From the NCBI GenBank assembly GCA_019096065.1, contig JAGUCH010000007.1:2192501-2256500 (forward strand): a stretch of 64,000 bases of DNA, read 5' to 3'. The notes under the pieces are model-generated. The model was not told the origin of the DNA, did no database searches, and saw nothing but the letters and a program-made list of their open reading frames with translations. Origin of the DNA: Paracyclopina nana. Lineage: Eukaryota; Arthropoda; Copepoda; Cyclopoida; Cyclopettidae. Position numbers and translations under genes: made by a program. Below, piece after piece: positions 1-18,305 of the stretch (position 1 is the stretch's first letter; every line of letters starts with the position of its first letter).

Positions 1-3000
1 TCCATTTGATCGAGGTGCTTTTGTGCCATCATCATTGAGTGTTATTAGTGTTACAAAAATTGTGCGAAAATTCGCGGACACTTTGTGAAATCACACTTCC
101 TGAGAGGCTTGAAAGAAACTGGGACAATCTGTATTTATGTGTAGCCTTTATCTTGTCGTATTATTGTTTTTTTTGCAGTGCCTCAGAAATGATGTCAAAT
201 AAAATATGTTCAAAGATTTAGTTTCGTTTACAGTTATAAAACTCTCGCCACAGTGCATAGATGATTTGTAAACTTTAAAAAGCTCGCAACAGCTGGATTT
301 TTTGTCAATCTTTCAAATGCAAGAGCTTGAAAACTAAGTATTGTTGGAGAAATTGTTGAATAAGATGAGCTAATCAGGCAAATTTCCCTAGCAAAAGGCT
401 GAACTCTATTTCTGTGTAGGCATAGGCAATTTTTCTGAAAAGGCATTCTTTAAGAGCATTGCATTAAAATATTGAGGAAAATTCATTACTTTGGCGTGAC
501 TTGTGTGCTTTTGTGGCTCCACCCCTCGTTTCCCGACCCCTCGAGTTGGCCAAGGCAAACAAAGGCAATAGAGGACAAAGCTCGTTTTCGACGCCCCGTC
601 CCCCACAGAATATTTCATTGGCCACCTCGAATTTGAACCCGTGGGGTTCGGGAATGGCAAAAAAGTGCGATGCTGGCGGCAAAGACTCCGACATAAAATT
701 AGAAAGCTCCACCCTCTCTGACAACTTTTTGGTTGCTGCTTTCATTTTTGGATCAATACTTGGTTGGCTGTGGTAGTGTTGGAAGCAGCGACAGCAGAGT
801 AGAAAATGTGAAAGCTCCTTTCTTTTCGAATTCTTTTCGAAGCCTTTTTTCTCTATAATATGCTAATGTCTTTCCAACTATGGCAGCAGCAGCGGAATGA
901 AATTGGAAATTTAAGCTGCTTTTTCGCCAAATACAAGGGGGTGAAAACTGAAGGCCCTGGTCATCTGAAGCCTTTTGAATTTGTGTTACCCACTTAAAGT
1001 TATGGTGACTCTATGCTCAGGGTATTTTTCTAAGGATATTACGTAGATGAACGGGGCATTTTTGGGGCTGCGATCAATAAAGTGTAATTAGGGTTGACTA
1101 AAAGGATTTCTGAAGAAGGGGAAATATTTCATATTAAGTGTTTTCATTGAGAAAGACTACTTTTAAAGGCCATACATAAGAAAAGGCTCGTTATTGTAAT
1201 TTTAGCATGATGTCAAATGACTTTAAATGTAAATGGCAAACGCTTGGGTGAATTCTTGAGGCAAAAACTGCTGTTAAATAGCTGCTCCTTTTGTTGTTTA
1301 TTCCTGACACGTGACAAGGGCCCATGAAGTAAAAAGTAGCGATCCTTTTGTGTTCTGCTTGTCTGAACTTGTTGAAAATCTCTCAAAAGCCTTTTGACAT
1401 TGACATCTTGGCAAATCACTAAAGTTTGCAATTTACCCAAGGCAAAGGATCATCAGGCTAAAGCTTGTCTGCTATCAATAAAGAAATGTAGGAATTTTTA
1501 GCAAATTATCAAAAACACGTACACTTGTGTGCCTGAGTGGCTGCTAATTGAATGAAAGCAACATCGTACAATTGATGGAAATAGATAGCTTTTTGCCTGC
1601 AAACAATATGGAACATGTGAGTAATTTTGTGAAATAAAAATATTGGGAAAATGCTATGTTGCAATTTTCACAGATTTTCATTGAAACATATTTTTGAGGG
1701 TACGAAAGACTTTTGAAAGCTTGAAAATAGTTACCTTGCCAAGTCAGGTTTATTTTCAGTGACTTTATATAGCTCTATATAACTGAAAGTTTCCCACGAG
1801 GAGCCAAATTCCCAAGTTGGAACAAGTGTCAAAAGCCTCAAAAAGATGCATTAATTTCATGCACGTCTCTTATATCTACCATTTCACTTCCACTGTAACT
1901 GCTTCATATTCTAACGACTGAAAAACGTGACTTGGCTGAAAGGAGGCTAAGCATAAAAAAAACCAAGCAGATGGCTCAAAATGGCGACCTTGAACCGCAG
2001 CAGCAGCAGCAGCTCGAAATTGAGTTAGTCGTGAAATTCAAGTGCTGTGAGCCAGAAGTGCATGTGGTAAAAGTTGCGCGAATCGCGGCTCGAAAATGGG
2101 AAAAAACGGCGTTTTTTCGCATGGCATTTTGCTTCGGTGGAAAGCAACTTTAGAAAGCTCCTCGATGGAATTTTTGCCGGCAACCATAGAGGAAGAAATT
2201 GCGAGGCGAGCCAGCCTTAGAAAAAGCAGCTCGTTCCCCAGCTGTGGGATGATGGCACATGTGAAAAAGCAGGGTGATCACCTTTTGATTTCATTTTTCA
2301 AAATTATCTTTTTTCACTGTTGTTATAAAAATCCAACCTTGAATGGCTTTATTTGTAATGGCTATATTTTGCGGATCTTTTTTGCAGTTTTTAGTGAAAA
2401 TACTAGATTTGGATGAGTTCTGCTAGCATTTAGTATGAAATGATGATTTGCCTTAGAAATGTAGGCTCGAGTCATTTGATTACTTGCTCAGAAAATGGTG
2501 GGGCAGTCTGCATTCTGTATGAGCCAAATGGGGAACAGATGCCTTTAAAATCTGGGTTTTTCCCACGCATTATCTCATGGCTTTGATGTGCTTGTACCAT
2601 ATAGAAAAAAAAGCAAACCAGTTTGGACTATTAATGAAGCTGGGGCATTATTAGTTTTGGAGCGTCACTCTGTAATATCCTACCAACAAAAGTGTAGTAG
2701 TATATTCTATGCGAGCTTTCTTTTCTCCATAATATAAGAGAGAGAGAGCCTTTTACATTTTGCAACCAAGCTGTATGTATGGCGAGAGAGCGAACTTTTT
2801 AATGAGATAATGGCTCGAAACATTAACATCAACTCGCATCCTGATATCCACGAATTCGACCCTTTTTTAATTAACATCACAGCCAATGTCTAATGCTTAT
2901 AAAGGCTTAGTCTCTTCTGGAGATTTCATAGTGACCCAGCCACGGTCAATATCGTTTCTTATGTACTGAGTAGGTTGCGATGGAGCTACATAAGAATCGA

Positions 3001-3502
3001 TAATGACCGTGGCAATGCCACTATGAAATCTCCAGAAGAGACTGAGCCAAAATCTAAAAGCAAGCCTTAATCAAGCTGCGTTTTTTTTTGCGTTATTGAC
3101 AAAACGCAAAATTGTTTAGAGTGGAAAAAGTGTTTTGAAGAGGCTTTATTGGAGGCTTTGGCGAATTTTCAGGTGTTTTTTAATTAATTTTGCGCTGTCT
3201 GTAGATGCAAATGTTGCGAGCCCGTTTGGAAAAAAGCTCCCTTGGAGCCATCTGAAAAGGCTGCGCCCCCTCAAAAAGTCTTCTAAGAAAGACTCGGGTT
3301 GAAAAAAAGGCTTTCCCTTGGCTGTAGAAAAGGGGCTTTCACTTTGGCTTCGAAGGTGCCCGCGAACGGAGCATTAGTTCTTGATGGCCAAATTATACTG
3401 TGCGTGAGATTTATCCAGCCAATCGAGCCTAAGACAGCAATCAATTATCTTAATGATCTCCATTACTCGTGTCCTCCTCTGAGTGCTGAGTTTGAGCAAA
3501 AA
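1..3502. other. Non-coding stretch upstream of the zinc-finger gene
   Basis: I see no gene that I can support here. The stretch is AT-rich, with two GC-richer patches at about 500-700 and 1930-2160. The second has a short CAG run. Either could be a 5' non-coding exon or promoter of the downstream zinc-finger gene, but no splice chain could be proven. A short GA run lies near 2738-2750. The only clear structure is the inverted repeat at 2904-3048. Confidence 0.5.
2904..3048. repeat. Long imperfect hairpin (about 62-nt arms)
   Basis: The left arm starts GGCTTAGTCTCTTCTGGAGA. The right arm is its reverse complement with about eight mismatches over some 62 positions, one of which would be a G-U pair in RNA. 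The loop is about 20 nt, centred near 2975. Such a structure fits a palindromic MITE remnant or a hairpin RNA precursor. I do not recognise a known microRNA in either arm, and no target-site duplication was evident. Confidence 0.7.
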
Positions 3503-8563
<5,061 letters not shown>

Positions 8564-9547
8564 GATATGAAGTATCAAATCATGAATTGCTGCTGCCAAA
8601 AATTCGAGGTCTTTCCACTGAATTAATCTGATCATGTCCTGACTATGGTAGAAAATCTGATTTTTTTCATGTAGCAATATCATAGTTTTGACTGAAACTC
8701 CCACCCACAACATGAAGTTGCTCCCCTCCCAGCTTTTCAGAACTCTTGAATTTTTTGTAGAAATGTAACTGGTTAAACATGTTTAGAAGTGGCTGGTGAT
8801 GAAATCACCGAATAGTCAGAAATTCCGCCAAAGCTTGGTACAAATGTAAACAACTCAAACACGTGGATGGAAGCGCTGCTGCAATGCTCTCCATTTTGGC
8901 GCGAAGTTTCAAATCAACAGCAAGCATTTGTTTCCACTCTTAATTTGCTCATCCATTTCATATGATATTTCCCCTTTTTTGTATTTTGATCCACAAATAT
9001 GTACTATATTGTAGTGTACAGTTCATAAATCCAACTCAATGTATAGACGAGATTTTTTTCGGTTTCTCCTCACTTATCGTTTTGCACAAAACAGTTCAAA
9101 AAAGAAACATAATAATAATGTTGCTCCTCCTCCTTATCTCCACCTAATGATTATTATACTACACTTACGGCAAGTCATTGAAAGTTGTGAATGAGGCAAA
9201 AAAAGTGAGATTGTGTGTACTTAAGAAAACGAAGAAGCAGAAAAGATTGTAGCTTCCCCAACAACAATTCTTCCAATTATCTATGATAATTTCTGTTGTG
9301 AAAACTCTGATGATATTCTTTTACTGCTAAGAAAAGACTTTAATTTTTCCCTTCTATATCAATTTGTCTCTTTGTAGATGTACTAGTAAGTTAGCATCAT
9401 TATTGTCAATAAATACGAAATCAGGTCCAAGCTTTTTATTACTACTCTGGTCGAATTCTCTCCTTTCTGGAAGAATAAATAGTTGTTGTTGTTGGTACGT
9501 ATCACATCCATATCCTCAGCAGGATTTAGTCATATAGATAAATCACA
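8564..9547. other. 3' UTR of the zinc-finger gene and convergent gap
   Basis: AT-rich sequence between two convergent genes. An AATAAA at 9409-9414 is a plausible polyadenylation signal for the plus-strand zinc-finger gene, giving an approximately 850-nt 3' UTR. No ORF or RNA gene was recognised. Confidence 0.5.
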
Positions 9548-10975
9548 TCAATTGGTATCTTTAGAATGCCTGAATCTGCGTGCATGACGAGTGCTCACGT
9601 GGTGATGATGCTTTTCCTCTATCACTCCGAATTCTTGGTGAGCAAAAATCAGGATGACAATCACAATGACTGAAGATCGAGAAAACTTGTGATCAATATG
9701 AGTTGATTTTAAACTAAAGCGGCCGTTACCAGTTATGATGACAAGAAAAAGACAGCAAGCTGTTCGACTCCGAGAGGCTCGTATCGAGTCCACAAATCCC
9801 ACCTTCGCACCAGACTCGATCACTTCAGGATCAACTCTAAATAAGGGGTCGTTTTCCATGACAGTGACTGCACTCTGCACTTCATCTTCGTCATCTTCAA
9901 TGTCCAACCTTTCCCTTATCCTCGCGAGATCTTTGTCATAGTTTCGCAGAAACTTCTTGACCTTTAAAGGGTACATGCTTTAACTGTAACCGTACAAATA
10001 GATATCGTGTCACCTTCTTGGTCTGCTTGCTATTGGAAGCAGTCAGTGGAGCTGCTGGAAGAGATTCCGGACTATGATGCTCAATGCTCAAAAGTTCATA
10101 CTCAGTATCAGAGGGTGGCGTTGAGGGGACAGTGCTTGAGGTGCCTCCAGTTTGCACAGTGGGAGAGGGAGCATCACGCACATACCAGCCATTGTCAAGC
10201 CTGACAAAAACATATCATTTAGAGATGTCATCACAGACAGATGTTACTTTATCATGCACATCAAGTACACCTCAAAAAATGCACTTGTGTCGTGAAAGAA
10301 GCTATATTGATTTAATAAATAGGATAATTATCCAATAGATGGGGCTGCTTAAAATTCCTCCGCTAACCGAACTCAGAGGGTAAGTAGCCCCTAGTAAAAT
10401 GTTGATTATACTCACTTTGCTTCACCTTTGGCCACATGAACACTAGGCAGTAACTCAGTGAGCAAAGAGGCAGCCTTGACGGGAATTTTTATCCTTTTCA
10501 GAGCGTAGAAATGGCCATCAGTCAAGAGATTGTTCACTCTTTTCAATTCAGCAACAGGAACATTGTACTTCAAGGAAAGAGAAGCCAAAGTATCACCGGG
10601 CTGGACCTGATAAGGGAAAAAATAGTCATCGCAGCAAGGCCAATTGTAAATCTCAAAGTCACCTCTGATTCCACGCACTGATCCAAAGGAGGAGCTTTTG
10701 GAGCATTTCCAACATCGACTAAAGTGTAGGATGAAGAATCATCTGAAAGTTTGCGAGCTCGTTTCTTGCTCTGTGGATCGCCACCTTTTGGAAGAAAGTC
10801 ATGCTGGAATAGTAGAGTGGAAAATTAACTGTTTCAACATGTTTCCCAACTGTTGCTAATTTCGTTGACATTTTGAGCCATTTGAACTTACAAAGTTGTT
10901 TATGTCGTCCGAAGTATCAATGAGTCTGGTCCGCTCCTCGTCATTGGAAATGTATCGAAGTCCACGAGATGTCAT
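9548..10975 (-). CDS. LYSMD3: LysM and transmembrane domain protein (LYSMD3/4-like)
   Basis: Six exons on the minus strand: 10975-10892, 10803-10663, 10606-10416, 10200-10014, 9961-9730 and 9669-9548. They total 957 nt (318 residues, near the usual 300 of the family). A LysM domain spans about residues 76-118, with the hallmark VQPGDTLASLSLKYNVPVAE. A Ser/Pro/Thr linker follows, then the family's charged segment KVKKFLRNYDKDLARIRER, and near the C-terminus one hydrophobic helix of about 20 residues. Animal LYSMD3/4 proteins are single-pass membrane proteins of the secretory pathway; the ligand is not established for this group in general. Four of the five introns are 51-90 nt. I cannot distinguish the LYSMD3 from the LYSMD4 ancestor. 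Confidence 0.87.
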
Positions 10976-11383
10976 AGTATTCAAATTAACAGGCTGCAAC
11001 ATCTGTCATTGTGTTAGAAAAATACAATTCTTCTTCTGCTACTTTATTTTGCTTGCGTGTGTCAAAGAGAAGGCCGAGCTCATATCTGAGTTCATCTTTT
11101 AAAAGACAAAAGTTTGAAAAAAGAGCCAGAGATGGGCTTTTCGCGTTGAAAACAGTCCAGAAATAACTCTGATATCCTTGAAAATAATGTGATCGGGACT
11201 AGGTCAAGTTTTTCTTAATTGGCAATATTCTATGAAAATCGTCATTGAATATATATAAATGTTGGTACCTTAAAAATAGTGCTTCGGGCACTCTAAGGTT
11301 TCGTGATATTTTCTCAGGAACAAAAATAATTTGGGGGCTTTTACAAATTATGTGAAATCTTTTGTTATGTAAACAAGATCAAA

Positions 11384-14300
11384 ATGTCCGATTCGGAAGG
11401 TGACTACATTCCTGCAACCAAAAGACTCAAAAGAGCTGTCATTGAATCTGATGATGAATCCTCGGAATTATCAGAAAATGTCGAAGAAGAGGATGAAGAG
11501 GATCTCAGTGATGTGGAGCTGCCTAAATCTGGAAGCTCCAAGAGACCCATTGATTCCACCACAGAGGAGGAATTCGACTCTGATGAGACTGACACTGACG
11601 AAGAAGACGATGACTCGGAGGATTCTGATGTCGAAGTCGACGATTATGATGTTGTCAAAGTATTTTCTGACGAGGAATCCGACATAGAGCGTTATGAAGA
11701 TGACTCCTCTGGAGACGACGAAAAGAAAGATGCCATTGGGCAGGAAAAGAAGGGCAATGCCTCATCTGACGACGACGATGAAAACAGTCCGACTTGCGCC
11801 ATTTGCCTGGGCAAATTGACACCACAAAAGCTACCTTCAAAACCAGACTCCGGTTGCGAACACACTTTCTGCAGGGAGTGTATTGTCGAGTGGTCTAAAA
11901 AGGTATAATGCTTCTTACAAGGCTTACGTGGCAGAATTTGCATAATTTGTGGTGAAAGCAAATATTTACTGAAATCATGGTAATTAGCTTTTCGCAACCT
12001 TGTTTGACTAGGAAATGGTCGGCTTGACAAAGCTTGTACTCTGGAGAGCTAAAGTTCTTTTATTTGACTTCCTACAGGTCAACACTTGTCCTATTGACCG
12101 ACGAGTCTTCAAAGTCATCATTGTCTACAATAGAATAGGCGGGAATGAATTGGCTCGAGAGAGGTGCAAACAAACGCGAAGAGAAGAAGAGCCAGCACCT
12201 GGGGATTTTGACAATTCGGTCCTGTGTGAAAGATGTGGCTGCGGAGATCGAGAGGAAGCACTTTTGCTATGCGATGGTAAAAAAAGCATTCATCCAACTA
12301 TGGCGTGGATTAACCTGATTCCCTCCCACTTCAATTTCCACGAGTCTTATATCCGAACAAGTTTGGCTGCGATCAATACGAGAGGAATTTGGGTGATTGA
12401 ATCAATTTCCTCTCCTTTTTCTTCCAATGAAGAAGAAGAGGAATTTTCTCTCAAATACTAGCACTATGCGCAAAAAAGTTTCCTCTATCGGATATACGTA
12501 CGTCTGAATCACTTGGTCCTCCTAATGATTTGTAAGCCTCTTTTTCTTTAAACCCCGAAGCAAATCAAGCAAGTCACCAAAAATAGTTGTTCCTACACTA
12601 GCATATTTTTCAGGCTGTGATTTGGGATACCATATGGATTGTTTGGTGCCCTCACTTGGCAGAATCCCGCGAGGTCGCTGGTATTGTCCCACGTGTGAGG
12701 CCACTGGCCTCATCAGTGATTATTTAACCCTGAGGCCCAGGTAAGAATTACATCATAATACACTAGAATCTCAGGTTTGTTTTGTTCGACTGTAATGTAA
12801 GCCTATTAACAGCTTTATTTACTATAGTTGTAATCTTATAGGATCACATCAATCCTCTTTATAATGCCCATTTCCTAGCAGTTTGGTTTTGCCTTTGGCT
12901 ATAAGTTTTTCTTTTTATCAATTAAGCCGTCGCTGCGCCAATAGCAAATATAGGTTACCAAGTTAAGGTAGAAAAATAATGGTCGATGACTTTTTTTCTA
13001 TACCTTTAAAAATGAAATATTTTCTGTTGTTTCTCTTGCGGTCTTTTTTATGCTCCATTGCATTGGGTTCGAGCTTGGATGATCATTTTTGTCCAATTAG
13101 TAGGTCGGGGGCCTTTGTCGAAGATCCTCTACCTCGAACCATTGAGAATGTTCGGATACGAGCAACAATACAGCGAACAATCAATCAAGTTTCGGCTCTG
13201 GTTGGCTCTGTGAGGTCTCCAAAAAAGAGGAGGAGGAGGACGAAGAAGAAGACGACGACCAGGAAGAAGAAGAAAAGCACGAAGACCAAAAAGTCTTCGA
13301 CCAGGTGACTAAATTACTCCGAGTGCAACGTGGGAAAAATGAGCTTGTTTATGGGTCGTGTCACTAATTTCTCATTTGGCCAGAAGCTCGTTTAGTTTCT
13401 TCATAAATATTTCTGAGGGTTTCCCGGGAGACCATACAAATACCACCTTATTTCGTTGACGCAGCTAAAAGTGGATGCTACGTTTCAAATTATCGCATAT
13501 AGTATGCATATTACAGTCATTGACATTTGGAAACTCTATCAAAATTCACCATAGGAATATTTCAGCAGTTTTATCAAGGGCCTTCATATCTTAGGGCTAT
13601 TTATTTCATGCATCATGAGCCATTGGTAGCATTTTTATCAGAGGCTTTTTTCTATATTGTGTGGTACAGTGAGTTTAATTTGCTGTTCTTTATAAGTGAC
13701 TTCCATGCTATTCTGTTGAGAGCTTGGAAGTTAAATTGATTTCCCAACTGAAATCTACTCACGCGCGCGAGTTGTTTACAAAGTTAAATGCAAATTAGGC
13801 AAAAAATGTGATATTCTGCTTTCTTTTTTCAGCAGTGCAGCGGCCAGCTCAGCCAAGAAAAAGCCCACGAAGAAAAGAAAGAAACCTGCAACGTCTGCTA
13901 CAACTTCGAGTGGTGGAACGAAAAAGAAACGCAAAGTGAAACGTAAAAGCAAAAAGAAATTAAGTTCAGCCGCAAAAAAGAAGGCTCTAAGGAAGCTAAA
14001 AAGGAAGGACAAAGAAGCAGAAAAGCAAGCGCTGGCCAATGATGGGGAGAAATCTCTGCTGCCAATTCCTGATTTCAACCTATTTGGAGACAAAAACGAC
14101 CTCATGTTCTATGGTGACGACGAGGAACTCTACGCAAATCCCATGCCTTCGTCCTCATCAAGGTAACTTTTTGCTGTTTCTAAGCACTAATGGAATTGGA
14201 CGTAAATATGCTCCGTTTGAAATATGAGTTGTTTTATGCTGTTGTAGCAAATGAAAGTACTTGGAGAGCCATTTCATTACCAAAGTGTTCTCATATGTAC

Positions 14301-15316
14301 TCTTGTTGTGGAAAGCCCAAAAGAACTTATTTCGAGGGATTTTTAAAAATGCACACCACATCAATCAAGTTGGGTTTTTTTCAGCTCAAGCTCTCATCCG
14401 GTTCAAAGCCGCTCAAAAGCAGCCGAAATCTTGAAGAAATCCTCAAGCAAGCCCGTTGCAGCAGTGAAACCAATTGTCAGGCTGCCTGAGGATCAACCAG
14501 TCAACCTCCTCGGAGAAATACTCACCAAGCAAAGTGAATTTCTCAAGCCATGCAGTACTTCCACAATTGTGCCCAAAGAGCCTTCCACCAAGCAGAAATC
14601 AACTCAACCAGCTCAAAGCAGTGGCAAAAGCTCCTCGGTAAGGAAAAATGAAAGCCTTTGAATCATAATGGGAGGATGAGAAGCTTTCTCCTCCCTTGGG
14701 CCTTGTTGAAGTTTTGCGCACTTGAGAGGAAAAAGTATTATTTTGCAACAATGGCTGAAGTAATACTTTATCATTTTATCCTCATTTAGGGTGCTTTATA
14801 TTCTAAATGTGCACTTCAGCATGGTAGAAAAGCTTTTTTTGTGCCCTTTCCAAAAGTTGTGTGTTTGAGTTACAAAACAAAAGGCAAACTTTTTCTACCC
14901 CTGAAATGGATTACTTTATGTTGTCAGCTTCAAAGCCACATATTTGTCAATTCAAGGACAATATTTTTTCATTTCGGTACTGCTTATTGGGGGATCTTCA
15001 ATTTCAGAATTCTGGCCTGAAAAAGACTGACAACCCGGCCCTCATTAAAACCAGCCAGAAAAGGTCATCCGAGCCTAGTGCAAGTGATTCACTGACCAAG
15101 GCTCAAAAGGCGAAACTCATGGAAAAGGCCGAGGACAAGGTGAAAACGTACCTGAAGCCCATGTTTGCCCGTGGGATCATCAGCAAAGATGCCTACAAGG
15201 TCATCATGCGGAAATGCGTGGAAAAGGTGTACGAAAGGGCCAAAGTTACACCCACGATCGATGAAGACAAAGTTGTCAAGTTGGTGGGTGCTTATGTCGA
15301 CAAATACAGAGATTGA
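11384..15316 (+). CDS. PHRF1: PHD and RING finger protein (PHRF1 homologue)
   Basis: Seven exons: 11384-11902, 12078-12276, 12614-12740, about 13101-13304, 13833-14162, 14385-14637 and 15008-15316. They total 1,941 nt (646 residues). The order is: a very acidic Ser/Asp/Glu head (1-135); a C3HC4 RING from CAICLGKL (about 138-185); a PHD finger (about 221-267, CERCGC...CDLGYHMDC...WYCPTC); a basic Lys/Ser-rich middle; and a C-terminal helical block ending VKLVGAYVDKYRD, which matches the conserved tail of PHRF1. PHRF1 is known as an E3 ubiquitin ligase that also reads chromatin and can bind the RNA polymerase II CTD. The protein is much shorter than the human one (about 1,650). The acceptor at 13101 could equally be 13104. 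Confidence 0.88.
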
Positions 15317-18305
15317 GACTGATTTGGCATTTGAGCCCTTTAAATTGTCAGGCCTACTTACTAATGGTAATTTTTCCTCTGAAGCACTGGTGGCATGTCA
15401 AAAAGTCTGCTTCTACCTACTTTCGATTCTCTCTCGAGAAATAATGGTTTGAGGAAATGAAAAGATTCTGTAATTGGGTGTAACGAAATCAGACTCCTCC
15501 TTTCCAACCTCTACTTGAAGAATGCAAAAAGTGCTTGGAAAGCAGAGAGTTGTCTTGATAAAATGCAACATATGTTAGCTAGGCATGAATATTTTATGAG
15601 AAAACAAGGAGACGGATCAACTGGACCTGTATAAAGCTCATGAATACAATGTGCGGCTACTTTTTGTAACTATATGTGCTATAGATACATATACATGCAT
15701 GCAGGGGATTCGTTTCCCTCTGCTAATGAAGCAAAGCCATGCAAAGAGATTGAAAAACTTCCAGCCTGATTCCTGGAATTAATGGATAGTAAACAGAGTA
15801 GGCATTTTCCGCGTAATGAACGTCATGCACGGCTGTGCCGCTGTATCGCCCACTCATTTGACGGATTTTTAAGGTGCCCACGCGTTCGTTAAAAATACAC
15901 TGAATATGCGTTCATTTATTTTAAATGCCATCGTAAGTAGTACACCTGGATAAAAAAGCAGGAATCGCCTGAATTTTTTATCTGCTCCCTGACAGCCAAC
16001 CAATAAAGAAATGGGGGAAAGCTTAATGAACATGGGCAACAACCGAATGGGCCCAGCTTATTAATAGCACCCAAATTGCTATATATCTGAAAACATGGAC
16101 TGTCCTCTCTGTAAACAAACGCGTAAGAATAACACTACGGCAGAATGTCGTTCCCCTCTGAAGGACTCTTGTCTGCTTATGGATGTTGTATTCATATCTT
16201 GGGATGAGTTTCTCTTTATACTTCTGAGTCATGGTATTATTGGGAAAAATTAAGCCTTTCTCATTCCACCACATGCATTCCTAAAAAAGGTAGAGGAAGA
16301 AAATGGCCTTTGCAATACAAGTAACCATTTATTGATTATTCTACTACTTTGAAGGCTCTTCTCTAATTGAAAGAAGAAAAAATGTGAAATGCTCGTACTC
16401 AAACCACCATCCGTCATTTCTTATCAAATGAAGCACAGCGTGGAAAAACATGCCAAAAAGCATCTTAGCAGCCAAGAATTACACATGACCAAATGCATCT
16501 TAATAAGTTGCATAAAAATGACATGCCCACAACAGCATCATGATAGCATGGTCATGTAATTCTATGCATTTAATCCTCCGCAAAATAATAGTGCTAAGCA
16601 AATAAGGACTTCTTTTGGGCTTTCATAGCATGCGATCCACCTATCATGATTATTAATGAGTATGTTACATCATGTGGGTACAGGAAGGAAACCGTGCAGA
16701 ATCTGGTTACATGGTTGGAACATCTGAGACTTGAGCGGTATATGTAGCAGTTTCTAGTAAAAAAGTTGTTTGTGGGCGAGCATACATAAACAAAGGCCCA
16801 TTTTCATTTTATGGTTTTTCCCTAAAAATTGCGAAAAATGGGCCAATATTTTCACTTTATCGCTTGCTTTCTTTTTTTTTTTTAGCTTTTGGGTGAATAA
16901 CAATTTTTAAAACTAGATTTTGATTATTTTGTAAGAACCTCAGTCTCATCAGTCAATACACGACTGCCTCGTTCTCAAGAAAGCACTAATTGTGAAATGC
17001 GAGCTGTAGTCATTACTACCTTCTTGCTCAAATTAAAAAGCCTGTTTTTTCGCAATGCTAGAAAGGCAAAGCTTAAGTTTCATGCGATATGCATGCTGCA
17101 CACAACTCGCTATAAGGAGGATCCTCTCGACTTCACTAGTAGTGATTTCTGCTTCTCTACGTCGTTGGGGCTTTCACTTTTAGTAGGAGTTTGTTCGTCC
17201 CTGGTGAAAGACGTAAAAAGCAACAAGAGGTTATTGAAGAAGTCTCACGTCATTGCAACTCCAAAATGTAAGGAATACGTGAATTTTTCGATTCTTAAAA
17301 ATGGCCAGAAAATACAACGATTGCCTAAGTTTAAAAATGCATTTTTGAATTATTGATTTTGGAAATTGACCAATTAGGCCTACGCAAACTAAACAAAGTG
17401 ACTTTACATTTTACTTTCACGTCGAAAAACTGTGTGGTAATTTTCTCAAGGTCAATAAGCTTCAAAGCGAAAGTGAAAAAATAAAGTCAAGCAAGACTTT
17501 TTTTCTGCTATATGTTGAAAAATGTGACGTTTTCACACTTGTGAAGCATTCAAAGTACGCAGACGCGACTTCAAGTGAAAAGCAGGCTTAAGAATTCGGA
17601 AAAAAGTCTTCGTAAAAGGGCTGTGATACATTTATGTAATGCACACTATAATATCACAAACATTTAGTGCATCTGTGAGAAAGATCTGTTGGCCATATTC
17701 ATTTATATCAATCTTTTTGGGCAAGCAAGTAAACAAAACCGCTGAATTAACGCTCGCATTATTATTAGGAAAGCTTAGCTTATTTTCTATTAATGCCGCA
17801 AGATTGCTGTTGTTGTTGTAGCGTTGCAACACAATTCGATAGTATTGGAATTTTTACAAGATAAAGTGAGATCCATTTAAGCAGCCTTGCCTTGTTTGTT
17901 ATTTGGCTTGAAAAATGGCTGGGAGCCAAAGAGGTGCTACTGCTGCTTCATCCCTTTTTCCAAGCTGCTGGGAAAACAAATAATTACACGAGGTACGACA
18001 ACATTTTGATGGCTGGCTATTTAAAAAAAACAGCGTTCAAAAGCTTGTTTCCATGTTTTTCAATCTTGTAAACAGCCCAAAGGTCAAGTTAAATGAGTCA
18101 TTTGGTACACACCTGGAAACCCTTTCTTACCCTTGATAACAGCGCCATCTGCTGCATTAAAAAGCGTTTGTTTTTCGATTTTGCTTAGGATGTTGCTGCT
18201 CCTTCCTTAATTTCATGACTGGCTTGCTGTCATCAAGTTAGGCATTGACAAATGAGGAAAACAGCCAAAATGCACCACCATCACTGAAGACGTCTACTGC
18301 GAAAA
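15317..18305. other. Intergenic, no gene seen
   Basis: About 3 kb of AT-rich sequence between PHRF1 and the receptor gene. An AATAAA at 16002-16007 could end a long PHRF1 transcript. Open frames here (for example 16997-17356) have no recognisable domain and no splice context, so I call none. The sequence just upstream of 18306 should hold the promoter and 5' UTR of the receptor. Confidence 0.45.

Noticed and set aside
501-776. 91-codon plus frame in a GC-richer patch
   Set aside because: It has matching open frames on the opposite strand and no recognisable domain; treated as a possible 5' UTR or promoter only.
16997-17356. 119-codon plus-strand frame
   Set aside because: No domain, no splice context, and composition like the surrounding intergenic DNA.
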